Source: Desulfobacteraceae bacterium (GTDB lineage: Bacteria; Desulfobacterota; Desulfobacteria; Desulfobacterales; Desulfosalsimonadaceae). From it: a DNA stretch of 64,000 nucleotides. The stretch spans positions 1 through 64,000 of the forward strand of contig JAABTJ010000008.1 in assembly GCA_011389935.1 (NCBI GenBank), written 5' to 3'. A program made the translations under genes and the position numbers. Below, piece by piece: positions 43,643-52,717 of the stretch; within the stretch, counting starts at the first letter, position 1; every line of letters begins with the position of its first letter. A model generated the notes under the pieces. It had not been told where the DNA came from, did not search any database, and saw only the letters and a program-made list of their open reading frames with translations.

Positions 43643-44824
43643 TTATTGCATGGAAAACCGCAGCAGCGCACCGGCGTGGTATTTCTGAAATTCCTCGTGC
43701 GCCGTGAATATGTGCATAATCTCCGAATTGTGAAGAATCGCTTCTCCTGCCATTCCATCGAGCAGGTCCCCGACTTCCGTCATCGACGCTCCGCAAAGGG
43801 GACAGTTTTCCTCCATGGAAGACAGTACATGGTCATCGTGGCAGATATACCCTTTGGTTTTGTAGCCGTTTTCAATGACCAGGGTGTGCACCTGCCCTTT
43901 TCGCAACGCCCGGATGACCGGGTCGATGCCCAGTACAGCCATGTTGCCGGAGATGCTTTTTTCAAAGAGGGCGTCGATGATCCTGCGCTCATTTTCCCGC
44001 TCATATTGCGATGCGGCTTCCATAGCCGCCTTTTTCAGCTCGCTGTCCGGCAGCGTCGGATTGGCGTTGAATTCCCCGGCCAGCCTTTCTTTAAGATAGC
44101 TGTGCAGATGTCCTTTTAACCAGGGGCGATTTTTGTCGTCCGGGGTGCCGATGAGAAAACGGGTAAAATTTTTTTTTCTGAAATAATCAAAAGTTTTGTC
44201 TGCCGCGTATTTCAGGTGTTTGTGAATCTGATCCTTGATATGGCTTTCAATCCGCTTGTCTCCAAGGCCGCCATAGACCTTGCCGGCCGCCTGTCCGCCC
44301 GTTTCCGCCATGGACGCGTTGACCCGGACGCGATCCGGAACGTCGCTTTCCATGAAAACATCCGGCTGCTCCTCGAAGTCTCCCAGGTAGAGGGAAAAGA
44401 GCCTTGCATGCCGGGAATCCGCAATCAGAACAAGATACCTTTTGAATTCATCCATCAGCGCGGTCAGGGGACGGATGTAGGGTTTCGGCTCGACAACCAT
44501 CTGTCCGGGCAGGGAAACCGGCAGATGGTATTCCTGCCAGAGACCGGAAGAATCGGCAAATATTACCACCAGGCGCGTATTCTTCAGCCCCTTGAGATGG
44601 TTTCGCGCGTATTTATCGATCTGGCTGAAAAGCCGTTCAAGGTCATCGACGGCGCCCGGATCCATTTTTTCCCTGCATTCGTTTCGCGCGCTGTGAATCA
44701 TGGAATGAAGCTGCATTGTATCGTCATATGGCGGGGTTACGTTTATGTAAAGACTGATCATCGGGCTGCCCGTTGTTGACTTGTATTTTGCCAGTTCTTG
44801 AAGCTGTTCATTGTAGATCAACAT
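43643..44824 (-). CDS. baeRF10/eRF1-like (Vms1-related) protein with C-terminal zinc ribbon
   Basis: A 393-residue protein that I assign to the bacterial archaeo-eukaryotic release factor-like (baeRF) families: SLYINVTPPYDDTMQ at the N-terminus, LVLIADSRHARLFSLYLGDFEE in the centre, and a C-terminal zinc-binding pair (ICHDDHVL and NCPLCGASM). Such proteins resemble the peptide-release domain of eRF1 and of Vms1, which acts in ribosome rescue, but bacterial roles are unknown. ATG 44824 has AAGGAGG upstream; the open frame begins 16 codons earlier. It is followed at its 3' end by repeat element B. Confidence 0.75.
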   Translation of the reverse strand: MLIYNEQLQELAKYKSTTGSPMISLYINVTPPYDDTMQLHSMIHSARNECREKMDPGAVDDLERLFSQIDKYARNHLKGLKNTRLVVIFADSSGLWQEYHLPVSLPGQMVVEPKPYIRPLTALMDEFKRYLVLIADSRHARLFSLYLGDFEEQPDVFMESDVPDRVRVNASMAETGGQAAGKVYGGLGDKRIESHIKDQIHKHLKYAADKTFDYFRKKNFTRFLIGTPDDKNRPWLKGHLHSYLKERLAGEFNANPTLPDSELKKAAMEAASQYERENERRIIDALFEKSISGNMAVLGIDPVIRALRKGQVHTLVIENGYKTKGYICHDDHVLSSMEENCPLCGASMTEVGDLLDGMAGEAILHNSEIMHIFTAHEEFQKYHAGALLRFSMQ

Positions 44825-45253
44825 ATGCTGTCCTCCTTGAGAAAACAGAAAACAAATACCATTCGCAGCCATTGGTGCGAATCCAACCGAAACGGACGCC
44901 GGCTGCTTGCCGGATGATTACAATTCTTTGCATTAATCAATAGACATAATGATCACGATGATCTCGTTGGGGCACCCATTCTGTGGGAATATTTATCGTG
45001 TGCATACAAGAATGCGAAAATTGGTAACATGCTTGTTTTATATAAAATTAAGGGGAGATCCGGGGCGTGTCAAGCGGGTCGGGGCGCGATGGTCCGCGCA
45101 CCTGGAAAACTGCGGAAAAGCCGGGTATAGATTTTCGCGTCCCCGGAGCCATCGGCGGTTGCAAAAAGCTCGCTTCTTGTGTAACAGGGGGTGAGAAAAG
45201 TGTTGGTGATACCTTCAGGCAGTAGAACCCTTTTTTCCCACGGTAGAGGGAGG
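44825..45253. other. 429-base gap, no gene seen
   Basis: Between the minus-strand baeRF gene and the plus-strand DMT gene. It contains a short GC hairpin CCGGCTGCTTGCCGG at 44899-44913 and an A/T-rich stretch near 45036-45052. No tRNA, riboswitch or conserved promoter pair could be assigned. Small reading frames here show no family likeness. Confidence 0.5.
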
Positions 45254-46153
45254 ATGGACAGCTTGACGCTTGCGAGACAACAGAAAGCTTACCTGTACGC
45301 CGCGTTGACGGTGTTTCTGTGGTCGACGGTGGCGTCAGCATTCAAGCTTTCCCTGCGGTATACGGACCCGCTGCAATTGCTCCTGTGGGCGGATATTGCA
45401 TCGATCGCCTGTCTTGGCATAATCCTCTTTTTTTCCGGGAATTTTCGTCTTTTGCAAAAGTACACCGGAAGAGACGTGGCCGCCGCAGCCGGGCTCGGCA
45501 TCCTGAATCCCTTTTTATACTATATCATCCTGTTTTCCGCCTATGATCTCCTTCCGGCCCAGGTGGCGCAGCCGTTGAATTATACATGGGCCATCACCCT
45601 CACCCTGCTATCCATCCCCCTTCTCAAGCAAAAAATCGGAATCCGGGATGCAGCGGCGATCCTGATAAGCTATTTCGGGGTGGTCCTTATTGCCACCTAT
45701 GGCAGGCCCTTTTCGTTGGAATTTTCGAGTATTCCCGGCGTGGTCCTGGCCCTGGGCAGCACCGTGATCTGGTCCTTGTACTGGATTTTCAACACCCGGG
45801 ACAGGCATGATCCGGTTGCCGGACTGTTTTTGAACTTCGTGTTTGCGCTGCCGCCGATACTTGTTGCCTGTTTTGTGTTTTCAAGCCCATGGCCCATACC
45901 CCTGTACGGGCTGGCGGGGGCTTTCTACGTGGGGGTTTTTGAGATGGGCATCGCCTTTGTTTTGTGGCTGAAGGCCATGAAACTCACAGTGTCCGCGGCA
46001 AAAATAAGCACCCTGATCTTTTTTTCCCCGTTTCTGTCTCTGGTTTTTATATCCTTTCTGGTAGGGGAAGATATCCGCGTCTCCACCATTATCGGCCTGC
46101 TGTTCATTGTTGCGGGGAATGCCCTTCAAAAAACCGGCGGCAATTTAGGTTGA
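45254..46153 (+). CDS. DMT-superfamily (EamA-type) transporter
   Basis: A 299-residue inner-membrane protein with ten predicted helices in two EamA halves. The first reads AALTVFLWSTVASAFKLSLRYTDPLQLLLWAD and the second begins near residue 150 (SIPGVVLALGSTVIWSLYWIF), with the usual P-L/F-x-x-L ends. EamA proteins export metabolites such as amino acids or nucleosides. ATG 45254 follows AGAGGGAGG; a GTG at 45191 would add 21 residues with no ribosome site. It precedes livK by about 115 bases. Confidence 0.85.
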   Translation: MDSLTLARQQKAYLYAALTVFLWSTVASAFKLSLRYTDPLQLLLWADIASIACLGIILFFSGNFRLLQKYTGRDVAAAAGLGILNPFLYYIILFSAYDLLPAQVAQPLNYTWAITLTLLSIPLLKQKIGIRDAAAILISYFGVVLIATYGRPFSLEFSSIPGVVLALGSTVIWSLYWIFNTRDRHDPVAGLFLNFVFALPPILVACFVFSSPWPIPLYGLAGAFYVGVFEMGIAFVLWLKAMKLTVSAAKISTLIFFSPFLSLVFISFLVGEDIRVSTIIGLLFIVAGNALQKTGGNLG

Positions 46154-46178
46154 CGAGAGCGCTTCGTTTCGATATTAG
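46150..46178 (+). promoter_or_regulatory. Candidate sigma70-type promoter for livKHMGF
   Basis: TTGACG (46150-46155), a 17-base spacer and TATTAG (46173-46178). The -35 box overlaps the stop of the DMT transporter gene. It is a moderate match only, about 90 bases before the livK start. Confidence 0.35.
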
Positions 46179-46267
46179 AATTTATTGCGTCGAATTGATC
46201 GGAAAACAGGCCCATGACAATGATGTGCCGATGTTTTCGCCCCTTTTTAAAAATCAAGGAGAATAAT

Positions 46268-47389
46268 ATGAAAAAAATCGTGTTGATGCTCATTGCCGCC
46301 ACTTTTCTGTTTGCCGGCCCCGCTGTTTCTGCAGAGACGATTAAAATCGGCCTGATGTGCCCGCTTACCGGCTCCTGGGCGAGCGAAGGCAAGGACATGC
46401 GGCAGATCGTGGAACTTCTGGCCGGTCAGGTAAATGAACAGGGCGGGCTGCTCGGGAAGGAAGTCGAAATCGTGGTGGCCGATGATGGCGGCGATCCCAG
46501 AACAGCGGCCCTGGCTGCGCAAAGGCTTGCTTCGAGAGGCATTGTCGGCGTGATAGGAACCTATGGCTCTTCGGTTACGGAGGCGTCCCAGAACATTTAT
46601 GCAGCCACGAATACCCTTCAGATCGCAAATGGTTCCACGTCGGTGCGCCTGACGGAAAAAGGTCTGCCGTATTTCTTCCGCACCTGCCCCCGCGACGACG
46701 AGCAGGGGCGAGTGGCGGTCAAGAGCATGCTGGAAAAGGGATATAAAAGGATTGCCATTCTTCATGATTCAACCACCTATGCAAAGGGACTTGCAGAAGA
46801 GGCGAGAGGGCTGCTGGCCGATGAAGCCGCAGAGATTGTTTTCTTTGATGCCCTGACGCCCGGAGAGCAGGATTATACGACCATACTGACCCAGATCCGG
46901 CGGGACAACCCGGACGTGGTGTTCTTTACCGGGTATTACCCGGAAGCCGGTATGCTCCTGCGTCAGAAGATGGAAATGGGGCTGGATGTACCGTTTATCG
47001 GCGGTGATGCCAACAACAACCCCGACCTGGTCAAGATCGCCGGTACCCGCGCTGCAGAAGGTTTCCGGTTCCTCTCCCCGCCGGTGCCGCAGGATCTGCC
47101 TTCTCCTGTAGCGCAGGATTTTCTGGCGGCTTACATTGAAAAATACGGCCAGGCACCGGGATCTATCTGGGCGGTCCTGGCGGGCGACGGCTTTCGGGTT
47201 CTCGCAAAGGCGATCGAGGAAACAAACAGCACTGAAACCGAAGCTATTGCCGACTACCTTAAGAACGAATTGCAGGCATTTCCCGGACTGACCGGAATGA
47301 TCGATTTCGACCAGAAGGGGGATCGCATCGGCGATGTATACAGGGTTTACGAGGTGGACGCGGACGGAAATTTCATCCTGCAGAAGTAG
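46268..47389 (+). CDS. livK: Branched-chain amino acid ABC transporter, periplasmic binding protein
   Basis: Captures leucine, isoleucine or valine (or a related amino acid or amide) in the periplasm and passes it to LivHM. The 373-residue protein has a clear signal peptide (MKKIVLMLIAATFLFAGPAVSA) and the type I peripla-BP fold: IKIGLMCPLTGSWASEGKDM, then VVADDGGDPRTAALAAQRL, GTYGSSVTEASQNIYA and YAKGLAEEARGLL. ATG 46268 is set by AAGGAG. It is first in livK-livH-livM-livG-livF on the plus strand. The ligand cannot be told from sequence, and urea/amide-type variants exist. Confidence 0.92.
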   Translation: MKKIVLMLIAATFLFAGPAVSAETIKIGLMCPLTGSWASEGKDMRQIVELLAGQVNEQGGLLGKEVEIVVADDGGDPRTAALAAQRLASRGIVGVIGTYGSSVTEASQNIYAATNTLQIANGSTSVRLTEKGLPYFFRTCPRDDEQGRVAVKSMLEKGYKRIAILHDSTTYAKGLAEEARGLLADEAAEIVFFDALTPGEQDYTTILTQIRRDNPDVVFFTGYYPEAGMLLRQKMEMGLDVPFIGGDANNNPDLVKIAGTRAAEGFRFLSPPVPQDLPSPVAQDFLAAYIEKYGQAPGSIWAVLAGDGFRVLAKAIEETNSTETEAIADYLKNELQAFPGLTGMIDFDQKGDRIGDVYRVYEVDADGNFILQK

Positions 47390-47512
47390 CGCTGAAAAAT
47401 CAACCGCGGTGCCCATGTAAAGCGGGACGAAATCGTTACAAGATGACGCCGGCAGCCGTCTCCCGGACGCATTTGCCGGCGTCATCAACCTTACCCGGAA
47501 AAGACAATACCT

Positions 47513-48418
47513 ATGGAGCAATTTTTCACGCAACTCACCAACGGGCTTGCCGTGGGGGGAATTTATGCGCTTATTGCCCTTGGATACACCATGGTATACG
47601 GGGTGCTCAAGCTCATTAATTTCGCCCATGGAGACCTGTTCACCATCGGCGCCTACCTGGGGCTGACGCTGCTTGCATCCCTGGGGTTGACCGGCAACGT
47701 GGGTACGGCGGGCGGTATTTTCTTCCTTGTACTGATGGTCATGGGGTTGGTGGGGGTTATTGGCATTCTTTTGGACCGGGCGGCCTACAAGCCGCTGCGC
47801 ACCTCCCCGAGACTTTCAGCAGTGGTTTCCGCCCTGGGGGCGTCGATCGTTTTTTCCAACACCATTATGCTCGTTTACGGCCCCAGTCCGAGGGTCTATC
47901 CCCAGGGGCTTTTACCGACTCACGTGTTTTACGTGTTCGGGCTGCCTGTACCCATCATGCGCATTATCATTCTTGCCACCTCCCTTGTCCTGATGATCGG
48001 CCTTTACCTGTTCATCCAGAAGACAAGAACGGGGACGGCCATCAGGGCCGCGGCAATAGACCAGGGCGCCGCCCGGCTCATGGGCATCAACGTGGACCGG
48101 GTCATCATGCTGGTTTTTTTCATCGGCCCCGCCCTGGGGGGTGCCGCCGGGGTGATGGTCGGCCTTCATTACGGCCAGATCAATTTCACCATGGGGTGGA
48201 TATACGGGCTCAAAGCCTTTACCGCCGCCATCCTGGGCGGCATCGGCAACATTCCGGGCGCTATGGTCGGCGGATTGCTGCTGGGCGTGATCGAGTCCAT
48301 GGGTGCGGCGTATATCTCCAATGCATGGAAGGACGCCATCGCTTTTTTCGTGCTGATATTGATCCTGATCATTCGCCCCACCGGCCTGCTCGGGGAACGC
48401 GTGGCGGAAAAGATATGA
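47513..48418 (+). CDS. livH: Branched-chain amino acid ABC transporter permease LivH
   Basis: Inner-membrane permease (301 residues) with about eight helices. It has the family phrases GGIYALIALGYTMVYGVLKLINFAHGD, GASIVFSNTIMLVYG and GLKAFTAAILGGIGNIPGAMVGGLLLGV. It pairs with LivM to form the channel. The gene is 123 bases after livK. Its stop TGA overlaps the livM ATG by 4 bases. Confidence 0.95.
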   Translation: MEQFFTQLTNGLAVGGIYALIALGYTMVYGVLKLINFAHGDLFTIGAYLGLTLLASLGLTGNVGTAGGIFFLVLMVMGLVGVIGILLDRAAYKPLRTSPRLSAVVSALGASIVFSNTIMLVYGPSPRVYPQGLLPTHVFYVFGLPVPIMRIIILATSLVLMIGLYLFIQKTRTGTAIRAAAIDQGAARLMGINVDRVIMLVFFIGPALGGAAGVMVGLHYGQINFTMGWIYGLKAFTAAILGGIGNIPGAMVGGLLLGVIESMGAAYISNAWKDAIAFFVLILILIIRPTGLLGERVAEKI

Positions 48419-49395
48419 GTGTATCCGGAAACAACATACGAATCGGGCTGTATGCGGCCGTTGCTGTCTGCTGGGTTGCGGCGCCGTTTTTTTTGGACAA
48501 CTACCAGACGGATGTGCTCAACAATATCGCTATTTACGCCCTGCTGGGCCTTTCCCTGAACATCATATTGGGCTACGGCGGGATGTTTCACATGGGGCAC
48601 GCGGCATTTTTCGCCATCGGCGCGTACACGACCGCCATTATGAATACGTCCTGGGGCATTCCCGTGCTCTGGCTGCTGCCGCTGTCCGGGATCACCGCCG
48701 GCGTGTTCGCCCTGGTGGTGGCCCGCCCCATCATTCACCTCCGCGGCGATTACCTGCTCATCGTGACGATCGGCATGGTGGAGATCGTGAGAATCGCCCT
48801 GGTAAACAATATTTTCGGGATCACAGGGGGGCCCAACGGCATTTTCGGCATTGCCAGTCCGCAGGTTTTCGGATACCCGATCAACGGCATCGTCCATCCG
48901 GCGCATTATTTTTATTTGCTCACGGTTTTTATCGCCTTCACCATCGCCGTGTTTTACCTCCTGGAGCATTCCCGGTACGGTCGCGCGCTCAAATATTTGT
49001 GTTCCGACAGTGTTGCCGCCGAAGGAAGCGGTATCGATACATCCGGGTACAAGCTGTCGGCGTTCGTCATAGGGGCCTTCTGGGCGGGCATGGTCGGCAA
49101 CCTGTATGCGGGTAAAATTACGTTTATCTCCCCGGAATCGTTTTCCTTCTGGGAGTCGGTGGTGATGTTCATGATCGTGATTCTCGGCGGCGCCGGCAGT
49201 ATCCCCGGCGTTTTGCTGGGGGCCATTCTGATTATCGGCCTGCCCGAGTTCTTCCAGGAGCTCCAGCAGTACCGGCTGCTCATTTTTGGCATCGCCCTTG
49301 TGGCAATGATGATATTCCGGCCGCAGGGGGTTCTGCCGCCGAAACCGCACACCTATCCCGTGGACAAAATCGACGAGAAAGAGGTGGCCCTGTGA
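48415..49395 (+). CDS. livM: Branched-chain amino acid ABC transporter permease LivM
   Basis: Second membrane subunit, 326 residues. It shows NNIAIYALLGLSLNIILGYGGMFHMGHAAFFAIGAYTTAI, then LRGDYLLIVTIGMVEIVRI and VVMFMIVILGGAGSIPGVLLGA, typical for LivM. The true start is ATG 48415, which overlaps livH by ATGA; the open frame reaches 48196 inside livH. The stop overlaps the livG GTG. Confidence 0.95.
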   Translation: MSVSGNNIRIGLYAAVAVCWVAAPFFLDNYQTDVLNNIAIYALLGLSLNIILGYGGMFHMGHAAFFAIGAYTTAIMNTSWGIPVLWLLPLSGITAGVFALVVARPIIHLRGDYLLIVTIGMVEIVRIALVNNIFGITGGPNGIFGIASPQVFGYPINGIVHPAHYFYLLTVFIAFTIAVFYLLEHSRYGRALKYLCSDSVAAEGSGIDTSGYKLSAFVIGAFWAGMVGNLYAGKITFISPESFSFWESVVMFMIVILGGAGSIPGVLLGAILIIGLPEFFQELQQYRLLIFGIALVAMMIFRPQGVLPPKPHTYPVDKIDEKEVAL

Positions 49396-50162
49396 GCCTG
49401 CTGCGCGTTGAAAATGTGGTGAAATTTTTCGGGGGGCTCATGGCCGTTGGCAACGTGTCCTTTGACGTGCCCGAAGGCTGCGTTTACGGGCTGATCGGTC
49501 CCAACGGCGCGGGGAAAACGACGGTGTTCAACCTGATCACGGGCAACTATAAGCTCAACAAGGGGAACATCGTTTTTAAGGGGGAAAACATTACCGGTAT
49601 GTTGACCCCCCGTGTCGTTGCCCTGGGTATTGCCCGAACCTTCCAGAATATCCGTCTTTTTTCAAACATGTCCGTATTGGAAAACGTCCTGGCCGGATAT
49701 CACTGCCGGATGAAGTCCGGGGCCCTTGCCGCCATGCTTCGGCTCCCGAAACAGCGTGCCGAAGAGCGCCGCGCCATCGGAAAAGCCATTGCGGAGCTGC
49801 GGTTTGTGGGGCTTGAGGCGGAGGCTGAAAACCTGGCAAGAAACCTTTCCTACGGGAACCAGCGGCTTCTGGAAATCGCCCGGGCATTGGCGTCCGATCC
49901 CGCGCTGATTATCCTGGACGAGCCGGCCGGCGGGATGAACGAATATGAGACAACGGCGCTGGTCGATCTGATCGAGCGCATTCGGGCCCGCGGCATCACC
50001 GTGATGCTGATTGAGCATGACATGAGCCTGGTCATGCGGGCATGCGAGTATATTGTCGTGCTGGAGCACGGCAAGAAAATCGCCGAAGGATCGCCGGAGG
50101 TCATAAAAGCGGATCCGAAAGTGATCGAAGCGTACCTGGGCAGTGACGATGATGAAATATAA
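49392..50162 (+). CDS. livG: Branched-chain amino acid ABC transporter ATPase LivG
   Basis: ATPase of 256 residues with Walker A GPNGAGKTT, the LivG-type insert (ALGIARTFQNIRLFSNMSVLENVLAGYH), signature LSYGNQRLLEIARAL, Walker B LIILDEPAGG and switch IEHDMSLVM. GTG start overlapping livM by 4 bases. Confidence 0.95.
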   Translation: MSLLRVENVVKFFGGLMAVGNVSFDVPEGCVYGLIGPNGAGKTTVFNLITGNYKLNKGNIVFKGENITGMLTPRVVALGIARTFQNIRLFSNMSVLENVLAGYHCRMKSGALAAMLRLPKQRAEERRAIGKAIAELRFVGLEAEAENLARNLSYGNQRLLEIARALASDPALIILDEPAGGMNEYETTALVDLIERIRARGITVMLIEHDMSLVMRACEYIVVLEHGKKIAEGSPEVIKADPKVIEAYLGSDDDEI

Positions 50163-50177
50163 GAGTTTGATTTTACA

Positions 50178-50894
50178 ATGATTCTTGACGTTCGTAACCT
50201 GCAGGTCAAATATGGAAATGTCAAGGTGCTGCACGGCATCAATCTTGCCGTCAAGCCCGGAGAGATCGTTTGCGTATTGGGCGCGAACGGTGCGGGCAAA
50301 TCTACTACCCTGAACACGATCTGCGGACTGGTGCGGCCGTCGTCGGGGGAGATCCTCTTTGACGGAAAACCCATCCAGCGGCTTACCGCTTTTAAGATCG
50401 TGGAACAAAAGATTACCCAGGCACCGGAAGGGCGCCGGGTTTTCGGAACGCTTACCGTCCAGGAAAATCTTGATCTCGGTGCGTTTACGTCGAAAAACCG
50501 CGACCGTGTGCAAAAAAGCCTGAAATGGATTTTTGAGCTGTTTCCGCGCCTTGCCGAAAGGCGCAGCCAGCTTGCCGGAACACTTTCCGGCGGGGAACAG
50601 CAGATGCTCGCCATCGGCCGGGCTTTGATGTCCAATCCCCGCCTTTTGCTCCTTGATGAACCCAGCCTGGGGCTTGCCCCGGTTCTGGCGAGGCAGATTT
50701 TTAAAACCATTCGGGAAATCAACGAATCCGGTGTTACGGTGATCCTGGTGGAACAAAACGCCCGTATTGCATTGAAGCTGGCCCACCGCGGCTACGTGAT
50801 GGAACTCGGAAAAATCGTGATGGAAGATACCGCGTCCGCCCTGCTGGAAAACCCGGATGTGGTGCAGGCATATCTCGGGGGAGCCGGCGCATAA
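50178..50894 (+). CDS. livF: Branched-chain amino acid ABC transporter ATPase LivF
   Basis: ATPase of 238 residues, paired with LivG. Walker A GANGAGKST, the LivF phrase APEGRRVFGTLTVQENLDLGAF, signature LSGGEQQMLAIGRAL, Walker B LLLLDEPSLGLAP and VILVEQNARIAL. It is 15 bases after livG and ends the operon; an inverted-repeat-rich gap follows. Confidence 0.95.
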   Translation: MILDVRNLQVKYGNVKVLHGINLAVKPGEIVCVLGANGAGKSTTLNTICGLVRPSSGEILFDGKPIQRLTAFKIVEQKITQAPEGRRVFGTLTVQENLDLGAFTSKNRDRVQKSLKWIFELFPRLAERRSQLAGTLSGGEQQMLAIGRALMSNPRLLLLDEPSLGLAPVLARQIFKTIREINESGVTVILVEQNARIALKLAHRGYVMELGKIVMEDTASALLENPDVVQAYLGGAGA

Positions 50895-50928
50895 GTTGCT
50901 GCTGACGGTCGCAGCCGGTTACCGGGAG

Positions 50929-51085
50929 GTCTCGGGGGTCGTATCGGAATCGGGGCGGTTGTTTCGGTGTACCCCGGAAGCAAGCCCCTCCCCCTGCTGT
51001 AATCCGCCGTCTTCTCAATTGCCATTATCCGGAAGACGGCATCCAACCTCTTACATCTCGATTTGACCCCGATACCGACCCCTCA
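50929..51085. other. Nested inverted repeats after livF
   Basis: GGGGGTCGTATCGG near 50934-50947 is inverted to the CCGATACCGACCCC segment near 51069-51082. A tighter hairpin sits inside: GCCGTCTTC (51006-51014) with GAAGACGGC (51032-51040). It could act as the livF end signal or as a regulator target before the histidine kinase gene. There is no T run, so a simple terminator is not clear. Confidence 0.4.
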
Positions 51086-51135
51086 CAGGTTATGGACCAA
51101 ACAGTAACCCCAGAGAAGAACCGCCTGAAAATGTC

Positions 51136-52590
51136 ATGCGCCGAAAAAAGCTCGAAGAATCATTAAAGGAAAGCGAGGCGAAGCTTCGCAAGCTTTTTAT
51201 GAACGCCCCCGTCGGTATATTCCGTGCCACTTCCAAAGGGGAATTGCTTGACGTGAATCCGGAAATGGCAAGAATTGCCGGTTTCGACAGCTACGACCAG
51301 GTTCCGTCTACCATTCACGATGTATCATTGAGAATGTATGTCGATCCCGGCAGCACGGATGCATTTTTACAGCAACTCCGGGACACCGGATATGTTGAAA
51401 ATTTTGAGTGCGAAGCCTTTCGCTGGGACGGAGAGCACATCTGGCTGTCCATGAGCGCCCGCATAAGCCGGCACCTGTCCGACGATGATTTCGAGATAGA
51501 AGGCTTTGCCGTGGAAATCACGCCGCGAAAAGAATTTGAAGGCCTTCTGGAGGAATACCGCCTGGCGGTGGAAGGCTCGGAAGAGTTGATGGCGGTTGTT
51601 GACAAAGCGTACATATATCGGATGGTCAATACGGCCTACCTGAAGCGCTACGGCAAAAACAGGGAAGAGGTGATCGGAAAAAGCGTGGGAGACCTTGTTG
51701 GGATGCATTATTTTCAGTTTATCGTCAAGCCCTATATGGACCGCTGTTTTGCCGGTGAAAATGTCGTATACGAAAGAAAGGCGTTTTACCCCACAATTGG
51801 ATCGCGGCGCCTTGAAGTGCATTATCACCCGTTGTGGTCCGGATCCCGCGTTGAAAAAATCGTTGCAATTCTGCGGGACATAACGGATTATAAAAAGGCG
51901 GAAAACGAACTTCGCCAGTCCCAGCATCAATTGCGCCAGCTTGCGGCATACCTCCAGAATGTCAGGGAGCAGGAGCGGACGGAAATCGCCAGGACCGTTC
52001 ACGATGAGTTGGGCCAGGCGCTCACCGGGTTGAAGATCGACCTGGGACTGCATGAAAAACAACTGGCGCGCTGCCTGCCGGATCATGCGCCGCTGTTTGA
52101 GGCGGCAAAGTCCATGACCGGACTGGTGGACTATCTGATAAAATTCACGAGGGAACTCGTTTCCGAGTTGCGTCCTTCCATACTCGACGATCTCGGCCTG
52201 GACGCGGCCGTGGAATGGTATATTGAAAAATACAGGTCAAGAACCGGGCTGTCGGTGAGTTACAGCAGCGGTGCGGGCCTTGAAATGCTGGACGGTGAAA
52301 TCGCCACGGCCCTGTACCGCATCGTCGTAGAGTCCCTTACCAACGTAACCCGCCATGCCCGTGCCACGGCCGTCATGGTTGATCTTATCATTGCCGATCA
52401 AATACTGCGATTGACAATCAGAGATGACGGCGTAGGCATCACCCGGGACCGTGTGAACCGCACACGATCCTTCGGTATCGTGGGAATGCGGGAAAGGGCG
52501 CTTGCGTTTGGCGGAACCATCGAATTTGACGGAAGGCCCGGAAAAGGCACGACCGTTCGGGTGCAAATCCCGCTTGCCGGAAAAACCTGA
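51136..52590 (+). CDS. PAS-domain sensor histidine kinase of the NarX/DegS type
   Basis: Soluble two-component kinase (484 residues) with no membrane helix. There are two PAS-type domains (about 8-130 and 135-255; EESEAKLRKLFMNAPVGIF-like opening, then EYRLAVEGSEELMAVV). A HisKA_3 dimerisation domain holds the phosphorylated His289 in ARTVHDELGQALTG, and a HATPase domain has LYRIVVESLTNVTRHA and DDGVGI followed by FGIVGMRERA. It should sense a cytosolic signal through a PAS ligand. The start at ATG 51136 is uncertain; no ribosome site is clear. The NarL-type regulator gene follows 127 bases later. Confidence 0.88.
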   Translation: MRRKKLEESLKESEAKLRKLFMNAPVGIFRATSKGELLDVNPEMARIAGFDSYDQVPSTIHDVSLRMYVDPGSTDAFLQQLRDTGYVENFECEAFRWDGEHIWLSMSARISRHLSDDDFEIEGFAVEITPRKEFEGLLEEYRLAVEGSEELMAVVDKAYIYRMVNTAYLKRYGKNREEVIGKSVGDLVGMHYFQFIVKPYMDRCFAGENVVYERKAFYPTIGSRRLEVHYHPLWSGSRVEKIVAILRDITDYKKAENELRQSQHQLRQLAAYLQNVREQERTEIARTVHDELGQALTGLKIDLGLHEKQLARCLPDHAPLFEAAKSMTGLVDYLIKFTRELVSELRPSILDDLGLDAAVEWYIEKYRSRTGLSVSYSSGAGLEMLDGEIATALYRIVVESLTNVTRHARATAVMVDLIIADQILRLTIRDDGVGITRDRVNRTRSFGIVGMRERALAFGGTIEFDGRPGKGTTVRVQIPLAGKT

Positions 52591-52717
52591 TAACCGCGGC
52601 GTGCCTGCTGAAAGCGGCAATGGGCCACCGCAATGCATCGACCGGCCACGGGGTTGACAGGATGGACAAAATCCTGCAGCCTGCAAACGAAAACCTGCAA
52701 CTTACGACCAACGACGT

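Noticed and set aside
48169-49350. Minus-strand 393-codon frame opposite livM
   Set aside because: LivM motifs are on the plus strand with coupled start and stop codons; the minus frame is His/Gln-rich shadow text.
49662-50786. Minus-strand frame of 374 codons over livG and livF
   Set aside because: It crosses two plus-strand ATPase genes with intact Walker motifs; no domain on the minus strand.
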